DNA from: Lepidonotus clava
Taxonomy: Eukaryota; Annelida; Polychaeta; Phyllodocida; Polynoidae
NCBI GenBank assembly: GCA_936440205.1
Contig: OW387141.1
Span: forward strand, 48,617,307-48,681,306
Direction: 5' to 3'
Length of the DNA stretch: 64,000 bases
Positions 24,669 through 35,145 of this stretch are shown piece by piece; position 1 is the stretch's first letter; every line of letters begins with the position of its first letter. The notes beneath the pieces are model-generated. The model had not been told where the DNA came from. It saw only the letters and a list, made by a program, of their open reading frames with translations, and did no database searches. The position numbers were made by a program, and so were the translations under genes.

Positions 24669-24715
24669 GTGTGTGTGTGCCTGTGTGTGTGCGTGTGTGC
24701 GTGCGTGCGTGTGCT
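24611..24715. repeat. (GT)n microsatellite
   Basis: A long GT run with a few GC interruptions toward its 3' end. Confidence 0.97.
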
Positions 24716-24784
24716 CGTGTGTGAAAGAGTGGCTGCCTGTTTATATAACTGTGTATCAGTGTATATGTGTGAATGACTACCCTC

Positions 24785-24982
24785 AATCCCTCAGGGGGTG
24801 CAGCGTGGTCTAATGGGTTACTATGTCCGCATTGCTGACTGCTCGACAACCTTGCCTTGCTGTTGTGTCCATCCCAGTAGATTCAGTCAGCCAACTGGTA
24901 CAGTAAAAAACCAGAGTTGGTCTTGATATAGCTGAAAAATGGCTGAGTAGACCACACATCATCCTCATCATTAATCCCTCAG
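24785..24982 (+). mobile_element. tRNA-derived SINE with a 10-bp target-site duplication
   Basis: The perfect direct repeat aatccctcag stands at 24,785-24,794 and 24,973-24,982. Between them the 178-bp element starts with a tRNA-like head holding a good A box (gtggtctaatgggtta), and it ends in catcatcctcatcatt, a short ATC-rich tail of the kind that ends many SINEs. The B box is degraded. It uses no protein of its own. Such elements are moved by LINE machinery, which is established knowledge. Confidence 0.85.
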
Positions 24983-25381
24983 CGCACCATGCTGTGACCA
25001 GTGTGTCTGAGCCTTAACTCCCTGACGACTGGAAGCAGCGGCCCAGCAGGGCTCCGGGCCCCTCCTTCACCAAACACCACTCTAGACGTGGGGTGTTCTC
25101 TTTCCTTTTCAATTAACCTCGTGGTGGCAGGGCATCGACCCCCCGCGATGACATGACACTCGGCATTTACATGCTCTGACATATAGAGCCGGGGGCCTAT
25201 CGATCAGCTGCCGGGAGGTGTGACCCCTGCCCCCTACCCCCTGCCCACCATCCTGCAGGCGCCAGGCACACTGTCTGCACTCACCACCACACCCCCATGT
25301 CCAGAACATCTCTATTCTGGCCTCACAGTGCAAACAGATTAGTACAACACTCCCCAGGTGCAAACAGTTCAAACTCAACCC
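24983..25381. other. GC-rich stretch without a gene
   Basis: GC-rich and CpG-bearing, with overlapping short frames on the minus strand that lack splice sites or motifs. Nothing further can be supported. Confidence 0.35.
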
Positions 25382-25819
25382 AATAGGCCCATCCCACATA
25401 GGGTATTTCCAGGGTCAGACAAAATTCACATATGTAGCATCCTTGTCTCCTCGAGTTAGGGTTACTGAAATAAGTAAGAATTATATTGTTCTGTATCCCC
25501 AATATTGATAAAACCTTATTATTTCTAAAATCTTACGAATTGACAGATATGCAGGTTTGCCAGCCAATAAACATTCTGTATTTCAGGGCAAAATAGGGTC
25601 AGACATAATCGGTTGGGCTGACAGGCTTTAACATTGATTCCTATGGGGAAAATCCAATATACAAAACTGCATTTTACAAATTAAAGAAGCAATTTGTCAA
25701 CCAAATTCCTTTGGTTAATTTTGTATCATGCAAATCTCTTCATGGAAAAAGCACAGAGACAATTTTGAAAATATTTCATGGTTAACTTTAACATTGATGA
25801 AAACTGGGATGGGCTTATT
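25382..25819. mobile_element. MITE, AATAAGCCCATCCCA family, copy 1
   Basis: The ends aataggcccatccca and the complement of ctgggatgggcttatt form 15-16 bp terminal inverted repeats. The 438-bp body aligns along its length with the copy at 38.58 kb (shared gcaggtttgccagccaat and ggttaattttgtat). A TA next to each end fits a TA target. Confidence 0.85.
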
Positions 25820-25999
25820 GATCTACGTCTAGAATAAATGTAAAGCAATGGAGGGTATAGGGTTGGGCACAGAGGATGTGCAACCTTTTTTGGACCAAAT
25901 ATTAAATCTTTTAATGTTAAATATTCAAACTAGGAGCCTTCCTTTTGAAAATCTCTCGTTTTTTTCCCTGTAAAGCCTATAGATTAGTCTTTTTTTTAT

Positions 26000-27430
26000 T
26001 ACTTTTCTTACAATAGAAGGCAAATCCATCTTCAAAACCCAATTGAATAAATATAGCAGGTCACATAATTATACTTGCTAGTCAAATATCATAATTCTGC
26101 ATTCTCACACTTTAAACTCCCAACAAGTACCTTCTACGTACTGTTACAGGCTGCCTGTACGACCTGAAGGGTACCTTCTATGTACTGTTACAGGCCGCCT
26201 GTACGACCCAACAGGTACCTTCTATGTACTGTTACAGGCTGCCTGTACGACCTGAAGGGTACCTTCTATGTACTGTTACAGGCTGCCTGTATGACCGAAC
26301 AGGTACCTTCTACGTACTGTTACAGGCTACCTGTAGGACCTGAAGGGTACCTTCTATGTACTATTACAGGCTGTCTGTACGACCCAACAGGAACCTTCTA
26401 TGTACTGTTACAGGCTGTCTGTACGACCCAACAGGAACCTGCTATGTACTGTTACAGGCCGCCTGTACGACCCAACAGGTACCTTCTATCTACTGTTACA
26501 GGCCGCCTGTACGACCCAACAGGTACCTTCTATCTACTGTTACAGGCCGCCTGTATGACCTGAAGGGTACATTCTATGTACTGTTACAGGCTGCCTGTAT
26601 GACCCAACAGGTACCTTCTACGTACTGTTACAGGCTGCCTGTAGGACCTGAAGGGTACCTTCTATGTACTGTTACAGGCTGTCTGTACGACCCAACAGGA
26701 ACCTTCTATGTACTGTTACAGGCCGCCTGTACGACCCAACAGGTACCTTCTACGTACTGTTACAGGCTGCCTGTATGACCTGAAGGGTACCTTCTATGTA
26801 CTGTTACAGGCCGCCTGTACGACCCAACAGGTACCTTCTATGTACTGTTACAGGCCGCCTGTACGACCTGAAGAGTACCTTCTATGTACTGTTACAGGCC
26901 GCCTGTACGACCTGAAGAGTACCTTCTATGTACTGTTACAGGCTGCCTGTACGACCCAACAGGTACCTTCTATCTACTGTTACAGGCCGCCTGTATGACC
27001 CAACTGGTACCTTCTATGTACTGTTACAGGCTGCCTGTATGACCAAACAGGTCCCTTCTATGTACTGTTACAGTCTGCCTGTACGACCCAACAGGTCCCT
27101 TGTATGTACTGTTAAAGGCTGCCTGTATGACCCAACAGGTCCCTTGTATGTACTGTTAAAGGCTGCCTGTATGACCCAACAGGTACCTTCTATGTACTGT
27201 TAAATTACTTTTCTCATAACAGAAGGCAAATCCATCTTCAAAACCTAATTGAATAAATATAGCAGGTCACATATACTTGTTAGTCAATTATCAAAATTCT
27301 GCATACTCACACTTTAAACACCCAACAGGTCCCTTCTATGTATTGTTAAAGGCTGTCTGTACGACCCAACATGTACCTTCTATGTACTGTTAAAGTCCAC
27401 CTATATGATCCAACAGGTACAATTCTATGT
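26000..27430. repeat. 44-bp minisatellite with a duplicated flank
   Basis: Units of 44 bp (ttctatgtactgttacaggc then tgcctgtacgacccaacagg plus tacc) fill 26,125-27,205, about 24 copies, and a few diverged units follow at 27,330-27,430. The 125-bp unique left flank (26,000-26,124, with aaggcaaatccatcttcaaa) is repeated at 27,205-27,329 at about 90 percent identity, so a larger duplication copied flank plus array start. Forty-four is not a multiple of three and all plus frames stay open, hence the false MYCYR-type frames. Confidence 0.93.
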
Positions 27431-27480
27431 AAGGATCTGGAGACATTCTCCCCCTACACAAACACCCTTTCTCCCACCAG

Positions 27481-27575
27481 TGAGTGGACAGAATGGTCAA
27501 GTATGTTCAGTGGGAAGGACATATGGCTTCACATGAGACGTTTTCGTCTAGCTGATCTTGACTGTGTAATAAGTT
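27481..27575 (+). CDS. Weak candidate exon after a strong splice acceptor
   Basis: The site caaacaccctttctcccaccag (AG at 27,479-27,480) is a strong acceptor. The frame after it reads EWTEWSSMFSGKDIW, recalling the W-x-x-W-S start of thrombospondin type 1 repeats, but the following Cys that the family needs is absent. Donor choice is unclear. It may be chance or a diverged exon. Confidence 0.2.
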
Positions 27576-28287
27576 CTCATAACATGCCACTTCCGACGGT
27601 AATCCTTTCGTCTATCAATCTGATCTGGTTTTCACCGAACTGAAATCTGATGATGGCAGAGACTAGTCTGTTGTCTGGGGCACCTAGCTATTATCATGTT
27701 AATGGAACACTTTCTATAATCTTTCTGAGAATGTATATTTTTGAATGATCCTACGACTGTACTAAATTCCCGACAACCTTTTGCTCACCTGAGGCATGTA
27801 TGTATGTCAGACGGCATCAACTTTACAAAATCAACTATCATTAACATTGTACAGGTGGTCTGATGGAGTCTACACCCTTTTCCTTTACTGACACCCCCGA
27901 CTTTTTGGCCAAAGATTGGTCTTAATGTAAATATGTAAATTCCCCTCAGAGAATTTTACATTAGGGCAGGTTATGAGTATAACAGGGGTAGTAAGCTGGC
28001 CCCTAAAAGGTCCCATACACATTATTACCCTGCTACTTCTGAAATGATGTCCTTTAACATGTTACAGTCTATGCACTGAACTTACTTCAGGTCATACCAA
28101 GAACAAGTGAAATAGGCCAGTCCATTTGGTTGTTGATTTGTTAATTTTTTTTTTAAGGACCTGTGGTAACCAGCAAATTAGGTCATGACACCATTATTTA
28201 GCTCTCATCCTCTATGTGGCTTCATAGTGTAAGGGTTAGCAACCCCCTCCAAACACCTATGCTGTATGTTCAAATCCTGGAAGGACT

Positions 28288-28288
<1 letters not shown>
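27576..28288. other. No gene seen
   Basis: Unremarkable mixed sequence up to a TA microsatellite. Confidence 0.4.

Positions 28289-28327
<39 letters not shown>
28289..28327. repeat. (TA)n microsatellite
   Basis: A simple run of alternating TA. Confidence 0.96.
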
Positions 28328-28328
<1 letters not shown>

Positions 28329-28423
28329 CACAGGATTTTAAAGTTGCCCCCTAAAAAGGCCACATACACAGGGTGGGGGGGGGTAACTGCCCCCCAGTAA
28401 GCTATGATGGGACCAGTTCGGGG

Positions 28424-29520
28424 ACAGTAAAGAGTCACTTGTTAAAGACGTACATCCATCATCCCGACTGGGGCCGAGGTGCCTGAGCCCGGCTGGGGCG
28501 GTTTGGCTGATGATTTACAGGCCCTGATGTCCTGGGGTATAATGACGCCGTTTGGGGGTCAGGCTCCTGGCCGGGGCCCACGTGTTAATAAGCTATTCTG
28601 TCCCACCGCGGTGAAGCGCTGCGAGTGGCGTCATGGCCAAGCAGGTACTGCACATGCGCTGTCCTGTGCCAGATGGGTGGGGGTTGATAAGGGAGGTTGT
28701 AGTGGGGCTCAGTCAGTCGTGGGTGGTACCTCTTTGTTCAATGGCTAATGGTAGAGATGCAGGGATGAGTTCAGGAGTTTGTAAAAGAAAAGAGGAGCGT
28801 TATTAAAATGTGTGTGATTGGGCTGGAGGCAGAGTTATATACATGGATGTGAGACAAGTGTGTTCCATCACTGGGAGGTGAACCCTGGAGTCAGATACTC
28901 TACCTGTTAGACCACCGCTGGTTATCTCTGAGATGGGCTCCCATGTGGGTATGGGAGGTCATTTCGCTCTGTGCTGGTGTATGTTGATAGTGCCATGTAT
29001 AAGTTGAGATACCAGCATTTATCTACAATTGCACTCTGCCTCTGGCTCTGACTTACTTGTATCCAATGGTAGCTAGCATTGAACAGGTGGGGCCTGGTGA
29101 AGATTGGGGACCGTAAAGAGTTAGTGGTTAAAGACATATATCTATCATCCAGTCTAGTACTGGGGCTCAGGGCCCCTCCCGGCTAGGGCGGTTCGGCCTG
29201 TGATTTACGGGCCCTGATGTCCTGGGGTATAATGACGCCGATTGGGAGTCAGGCTCCCGGTCTGGGCCCACGTGTTAATAAGCTATTCTGTCCCGCTGCG
29301 GTGAGGGGCTGCGAGCGGCATCATGGCTGAGTGGGCACTGTGCTTGCGCTGTCCTGTGCAGGACGGGTAGGGGTTGATAAGGGCGGTTATAGTGGGACTC
29401 AGTCAGTCGTGGGTGGGACCTCTTTGTTCAATGGTTAATGGTGGAGATGCTAGAGTGATGGGTTCAGGATTTTTTATAAGAGTAAAGGGGCATTTGTAAA
29501 ATGTGTGTGATGGATCCGGA
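28424..29520. repeat. Diverged direct duplication of a GC-rich block of about 390 bp
   Basis: 28,424-28,815 and 29,103-29,520 align along their length, with the best-kept core cacgtgttaataagctattc followed by tgtcc, and with cctggggtataatgacgccg. The open frame in the first copy is broken by indels in the second, so the conserved parts are not held by a protein. The 285 bases between the copies hold a tRNA-like stretch. Confidence 0.85.
28863..28925 (-). mobile_element. tRNA-like SINE head (relic)
   Basis: On the minus strand gtggtctaacaggtagag matches a tRNA A box and gggttcacctccc a degraded B box, but the spacing between them is about ten bases too short for a tRNA. It fits a truncated SINE head and not a working tRNA gene. 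Confidence 0.5.
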
Positions 29521-29561
29521 GGCTTTTTCTTTATTTCCAGGAAAATGTGGGTAATCACTGT

Positions 29562-29576
29562 AGCGCCACCTAGTGG
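29562..29576 (-). promoter_or_regulatory. CTCF-type binding motif
   Basis: On the minus strand CCACTAGGTGGCGCT matches the bilaterian CTCF core CCASYAGRKGGCRSY at all 15 positions. One-mismatch versions stand at 6466-6480 and 43,302-43,316. Binding is inferred from motif only. Confidence 0.5.
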
Positions 29577-31289
29577 TATTACATGTGAAGTGCTCAATTT
29601 AAACATAGACATACATCTCTATGATTTGAAAAAGTTCTTAACAATATGTTATTTTATCAGGGTCAATTTTTGGTATCTCAGGAATAGATTCTAACTTTTT
29701 TTGTGTGATGGCCCCATGATTTCTTTATCTTAAAATATTTGTTGTGGTCCTATCCAAAGATTTAGAGCTTTGTAAGTACACATTATGAATAGATGGAGAA
29801 AAATGTCATTTTCCCCACCGAAGGTGGCTTTCAATTATTGATGATTTCAAAGATCCGCCATACCAGTGTGTATTGTCATGGTGTTATTTGTGTAGTGAGA
29901 CCTGAATAAAGAGATTGCCAAGATGGCTCCTCCTAGATAGTCATAGTTTGCTTTCTCGAGAATGTAACCAACGTTTCATGTTAAATATCTTGTATGTTTT
30001 CCTTCATATACCAAATATGTATTTATTGTTGGAATATACCATAAGTAGATATCTACTTACAATATTGATACAGCTTAATGAGAAAACTGATGCGTTATCC
30101 AATGTAAAAAGGATATGATGTCAAATATGATTATGTCTTAGAAATAAGCCAGACAGGCGAGAAGTAATCTGAAGATGGGATAGTCTGGGTGTTGTGTCCT
30201 CTCAGAGAAAAGATCAGCTTACACATACAATATTCTGAGAACTATGTCACTTAAGGAAAATTACATTTTAACAGTTTTCTTTTGTGAACCATCCCAGTTT
30301 CATGGAAAAAGTAGGAAAAGGGCTTCATTGCAGTATCCTTTTTCCTAAATCTCACTTATCAGAACTGGACTCTCAGATGTCATTGCTTTTCGCCAGAGTG
30401 TAAGAAAACTAATTTGCTGGACATTCTTGTGGCTCTGTTTACCAATATAGAGGTAAATTGGCAAAGGCTGGAATTGAAGCGAACGTCCCATAACCTAGAC
30501 AAAGATTGCACTAAACAACTAAAACAAGAGTGTACCAGATATTATTTTACATACTATATTCATCGGCAAATATCTTTTTTGGAATATTGTGGTTTTTGTT
30601 TCAGAAGCATTTTCTTACAACAGTTGTGGAGTTTACCTAGGTTTCCTGCAATTCTAAACAGAGATATAACTTGTGTTTCTTCTCAATGAATTTATCCCTC
30701 ACAAGACTGTTCCGATGTTCCTGTAAACAAGTCACAAAGCCTTAACATCTAAGACACTTGTAGAATAAATGTTTGCAACATTCACAATCTGCATTTAGAA
30801 CACTCTCACAAGTTATTCAAAGAGCGAAGTTTGCAGTTTAATGTCAATAATAGGAATAGAGGGAATCGTTTCTTAGATAACCTAGTACTTCAGTAGATAA
30901 TTTTGAGCTACCAAAAGTTGTTTTTCATCCAGTACTGATGACATTTCCATCGTTAGATGGTTCCATTTTCTCGTAATTGACAAGTTCAAATGTAATATAA
31001 TGGCAGTTGTTATATTTTTTTTTATTAAAAGATTGATCCATATGGAGGTTGCACAACATCTCTTGCAGCGGGCCGGTGGAGGACTTCCTGCCAATCTCCT
31101 AGCACTGGGAGCAGCAAACAACTCTGATAATCTAATATTTCTAAGATAGACTAATGTTCATTTTGTAACATTTTGTAGATATGGATGCATGCTTTCTAAA
31201 ACTAGTTTTTCCTGGGGAAAGTGTTTTAGGAACACAAGGATAAAAAACATCAGCCCTCAGCACTGAGCCCTATGGTCGCGCATCGACCA
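29577..31289. other. No gene seen
   Basis: AT-rich. The frame at 30,414-30,689 is the longest and lacks any splice or motif support. Confidence 0.4.
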
Positions 31290-31922
31290 CACTGAAAACA
31301 CAAAGTCGTCAGAGAACCACCTTAAAGTTGTCAGAGGGTTGTCATAGGTGACTTTTGGGTTGTCATAAGTGACTTTTGGGTTGTCATAGGTGACTTGTGG
31401 GGGTGGAGCAGGGCTCATTTCAGGCCATTGATGCTGTGTGACAACCTTGTGACAATCCTTTGACAATTTGGGGGTGGTCAGAGGGTTGTCATTGTGAATT
31501 TTGAGGCTGGATGACAACCCAAAGGTTGTCATTTTCTCCCAACTACTTTGGCCAAAAAGGTTGTCAGAGAAGCAAAAACTGAGAATCGGGTTGTCATGGG
31601 GTTGTTACAGAACAAAAGTGCTGCCTGACGACCCTAGGGTTGTATGTGAATGGTGCCTAAAACGACAGCCCAAGGTTGTCATGGCCTCTGTCTAAGATAA
31701 AGTACTGTAAGTGAATGGTGTCAAAAAACATACAACTCATAGGCCTCCTATGTGTAATGGCCATACCTAATAACTAGTAATAATATAATAGGAAGCCATT
31801 ATTATGGACTATGATATCTACAACATGAAACTATTCATAATAAGATTTTTTCGTATAAAAGACACAGCCAACATTGGGTTGTCGTTTTTGGCACCACTTT
31901 TGACAACTCTGTGTTTTCAGTG
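31290..31922. mobile_element. Large MITE, CACTGAAAACACA ends
   Basis: The ends cactgaaaacacaaagtcgt and the complement of gacaactctgtgttttcagtg form inverted repeats of about 22 bp with two or three mismatches. Inside, a subunit gttgtcataggtgacttttg is repeated three times near the left end and gttgtca recurs throughout. The CACTG end recalls CACTA-type or hAT-type elements. No clean target duplication is visible, so the superfamily is open. Confidence 0.7.
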
Positions 31923-32094
31923 CAGAAGTTCTCCACTCAGTTGGTGTCCAACGCCATAATACGCCTCACGAGGCTTTTGTGCAAAGACCCAATTGGCAGT
32001 GGATTCCTCTTCAAGCCCAAGTGCCCCTAACAGCCAATCCCAGGTATCAGCTAGTCACATTGCTTTACTGATTGTAATAATATAAGATACTCGC

Positions 32095-32234
32095 TGGGGT
32101 GGTCCGTGGGTGTCTGTATGAGAGGGGTTGTAATGCACCAAGGGCAAACCTTGAGGTTCGAGTGATCCCAATGGGTTGTACATACAGACACTCTAGGGTG
32201 ATCCCAAAGGGTCTTCTATATTTTATCATCCAAT
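32095..32234. mobile_element. Fold-back element, TCCTCGGGTGG family, copy 2
   Basis: It keeps the hairpin gggcaaaccttgaggttcg and the end gatcccaaagggtcttctat then attttatcatcc, as in the copy at 5.0 kb. Confidence 0.65.
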
Positions 32235-32309
32235 CAAGATTTAAAAGTTAATGAAAATACTGAAAACAAGGAGCGGTACATGAGGCCCCTAAATATCATT
32301 GGCCTCCAC

Positions 32310-32693
32310 TGTACATACCACCACTGTGGGAGTACAAGGATGGGGCTTCTGCTCATGGGAAGAATAGGCCCCCAGTAACCCCTGATGATTGTAAAAGGCA
32401 ATGATAGGGAGGACCCAGCACTGACCAAGTGGTCATTGGGTTTGATTCCTGGTTGGTGTCTGGGTTCACTAAGGGACGAGGTAGGCAAAAATGATTTCCA
32501 GGTTTTGATCACCTCTCTTTGCTTGCCCTGTCACCCTCATCTTATAGACAGGATCACCAAAAACTGTCAAAACATAATGTCTGAAAAGTCAGACTTCATC
32601 CTAACTTAGTTTGAACATGAAAATGACCATGGTGGTGGGTATGGCATAAAACATCGATCACTTACTCGCTCACTCACTCATTGTACATACCAC
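32310..32693 (+). mobile_element. tRNA-derived SINE with a 12-bp target-site duplication
   Basis: The perfect direct repeat tgtacataccac stands at 32,310-32,321 and 32,682-32,693. The 360-bp element holds an A-box-like ctgaccaagtgg and a good B box (gggtttgattcc) placed too close together, which suggests an internal deletion, and it ends with the tail cttactcgctcactcactca. Such cactcactc tails are, to my knowledge, common on mollusc SINEs, which is one clue to the host. Confidence 0.85.
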
Positions 32694-32839
32694 ACTTCTG
32701 CTATGCAGGTGATAAAGCCTACCTCAGACTAATATGAACACGACCCTTGTGTATTAATTTTCCCATAGATCGTCAGGTTAGCTTTGACAGTTGTATAATG
32801 AATTGGATTATGACGAGGTTTCAGAGATAAACCCGACAA

Positions 32840-33070
32840 AGGTAAATGACCTAATTACAAGGCGCTCCTCCCCAGAACCCGCCATGTTTATATCCTGTTA
32901 ACGACCTGTTTATCCTGAAACGGCGCCAACTGGCGCGACGAGGACCACTCTAATTGTATTAGGCCTATCAGCGCCCCATGCCAAATTGATATTTACACAG
33001 ATCATTGCTTAATCAGATTTGTCATTACTGGATTACCATTAATCACCAGGCCTAATCAGGTTGTCTTACT
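32840..33070. promoter_or_regulatory. Possible enhancer-like patch with homeodomain sites
   Basis: A block of unique, balanced sequence has clustered TAAT/ATTA cores (gcttaatcag, ggattaccattaatcacc, cctaatcagg) and ggcgccaactggcgcg. No frame is open. Function is inferred from site density only. Confidence 0.25.
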
Positions 33071-33551
33071 ACCAGTCAGCCCGCCAAAGTTCAATCAGCA
33101 CGCTTTTTGATGGAGACACGACTGCCTTTGGCTCCCCCAGGCCGATCAGCACTACTCAGGCCTAGGGGTGGAGGAGAGGGAAAGGGGTGAAGGTGTGGGG
33201 AGTAGGCCAACCAAAAGTAGGAGGAATTTACTGGCCTGACCGTTGGCTGTACAAATTGGTAACACAGGTATGATGAGACCTTGTAGACCATAGACTGACA
33301 CAAAGGATAAGGCAAAGGACAATAAATTGTTGCATTCCAGTAACATCAGTCAAAAGATCAGGGTAGGTAGCTCGGGACTTTTATTTTCTATATTTCTTTT
33401 GATGTCTTATACTGAAAAAAAGACCACAATTTTGTCATATTCTTTGAAATTCGAATATTTTTCTCTGAAAAGCAAATAAAAACTTAGAGGCTCAAGCCAA
33501 AAATACATGGTAGGTTGGGTTGACGGAATGCAACAGTTTTTTTCCTAGGCC

Positions 33552-34170
33552 TAAGGAGGTGTAATATAGTCAGGGAGGTGTAGTATAGGTCAGGGAGATG
33601 TAGTATAGGTCAGGGAGGTGTAGTAGAGGTCAGGGAGATGTAGTATATGTCAGGGAGGTGTATTATAGGTCAGCGAGGTGTATTATAGGTCAAGGAGGTG
33701 TAATATAGGTCAGCGAGGTGTAGTAAAGGTCAGGGAGATGTAGTATATGTCAGGGAGGTGTAGTATAGGTCAGGGAGGTGTAGTATAGGTCAGCGAGGTG
33801 TAGTATAGGTCAGCGAGGTGTAGTATAGGTCAGGAAGGTGCAGTATAGGTCAGGAAGGTGCAGCATAGGTCAGGGAGGTGGGTTTTAGGTAAGGGAGATG
33901 TAGTATAGGTCAGGGAGGGGCAGTATAGGTCAGGGAAGTGCAGTATAGGTCAGGGAGGTGCAGTATAGGTCAGGGAGTTGTAGTATAGGTCAGGAAGGTG
34001 CAGTATAGGTCAGGAAGGTGCAGTATAGGTCAGGAAGGTGCAGTATAGGTCAGGAAGATGCAGCATAGGTCAGGGAGATGTAGGATAGGTCAGGAAGGTG
34101 CAGTATAGGTCAGGGAGGTTTAGTATAGGTCTGCGAGATGTATCATAGGTTCGGCATATGTAGTAAGGGC
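33552..34170. repeat. 20-bp minisatellite (gtcagggaggtgtagtatag)
   Basis: About 30 units, nearly all exactly 20 bp, with mostly single-base variants. The strict unit length without indels suggests a young or homogenised array. Confidence 0.95.
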
Positions 34171-34884
34171 CATAACTCCAGGATCTCGGATCTTCTGAAA
34201 TTTTAATTCTGCAGTGGTACGTCAAAATCCAGATACGTTTCCCCCGTCTCCAGCAGGGTGTATTTCTTTCTAAACTACCCTAAGGGCACTACTTATCCCC
34301 ACAAACTATTACATGAAGTCACAGATGTGCCCTCTGGCTCACCCAATGTCCTAGCTGGGTGCAGTGGCTTTACACCTTTATACAGCCACACACTGTAATA
34401 CTGAGACGCCCGGGGTATAATGGGACAGTTTCATAGCAGTGATTGTAGGCAATGCTGTGGCCAGGGGAGGCGAATGGTCGGTCACGACACTGCGGTCCAT
34501 GGAGCTTTCTTTGCTCGCCCTAAGGCACCCACCAGACACTTTACATGGCTAGGCAAGAGCTGAGACAGGTGGATTAGTCAGACAATGTGCCGTCTGTGAT
34601 TGCTTTCCCTCTAGGTAAGAGAAAGCAGGTTACATTTAGACTGTAAAGCTGACAGGAACAGTGGTAAGATATGTATCTGTGTACAGGCTTTCGGTTATGC
34701 TTTTCTACATGTGTCGTGAACAGCTAAACAATACATTTATATTTAATATTTGCAATGAAAATGCTTAGTTCAGTAACATATTTGTTAATGTCTATCTGAT
34801 AGATTTACTGAAATTATTGGTAATGCTTTTTGCTATGTGTCTGGTTCTTAATAATGTTTTATATCACCGCACGACTGACAAGTG
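34171..34884. other. No gene seen
   Basis: Mixed sequence without repeats or convincing frames. Confidence 0.4.
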
Positions 34885-35145
34885 GTGCGTATTTGGCGCA
34901 GGTCGTATAGCCAAGCTGTATGCACCACTCACTGTAGACACCTTATTGTTGGTGATTTAACATAGTTTTCATTTTGTTTGAGTGATAGAATAAATAATCA
35001 CCTTACAGGGTGTCCTCGGGTGGACATACAACCCATGGGGATTGTACAAACCTCGGGCTTCACCCTCAATATTTGAAGATCCCCTATAGGTCATATGGCT
35101 ACCTAAGGACGACCCCAAAGATGCTTCTTATTATAGTATTCCCTG
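34885..35145. mobile_element. Fold-back element, TCCTCGGGTGG family, copy 3
   Basis: It has ggtgcgtatt and ccaccaNNctgtagac in its left part, agtgatagaataaataatca before ggtgtcctcgggtgg, and a hairpin around acaaacctcgggcttcaccc, all shared with the copy at 44.6 kb, and gaccccaaagatgcttctta at the right. Confidence 0.75.

Noticed and set aside
10811-24715. TA and GT runs as replication or regulatory elements
   Set aside because: Plain microsatellites with no further signal around them.
26180-27203. Several long overlapping frames with MYCYRPPVRPNRYLL-type repeats
   Set aside because: They come from a 44-bp minisatellite that lacks stops in the plus frames. A unit not divisible by three would shift frame at every repeat, so no single protein is encoded.
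28863-28925. A tRNA gene on the minus strand
   Set aside because: A and B boxes are too close, the anticodon arm is missing and the T stem has a mismatch. It fits a SINE relic.
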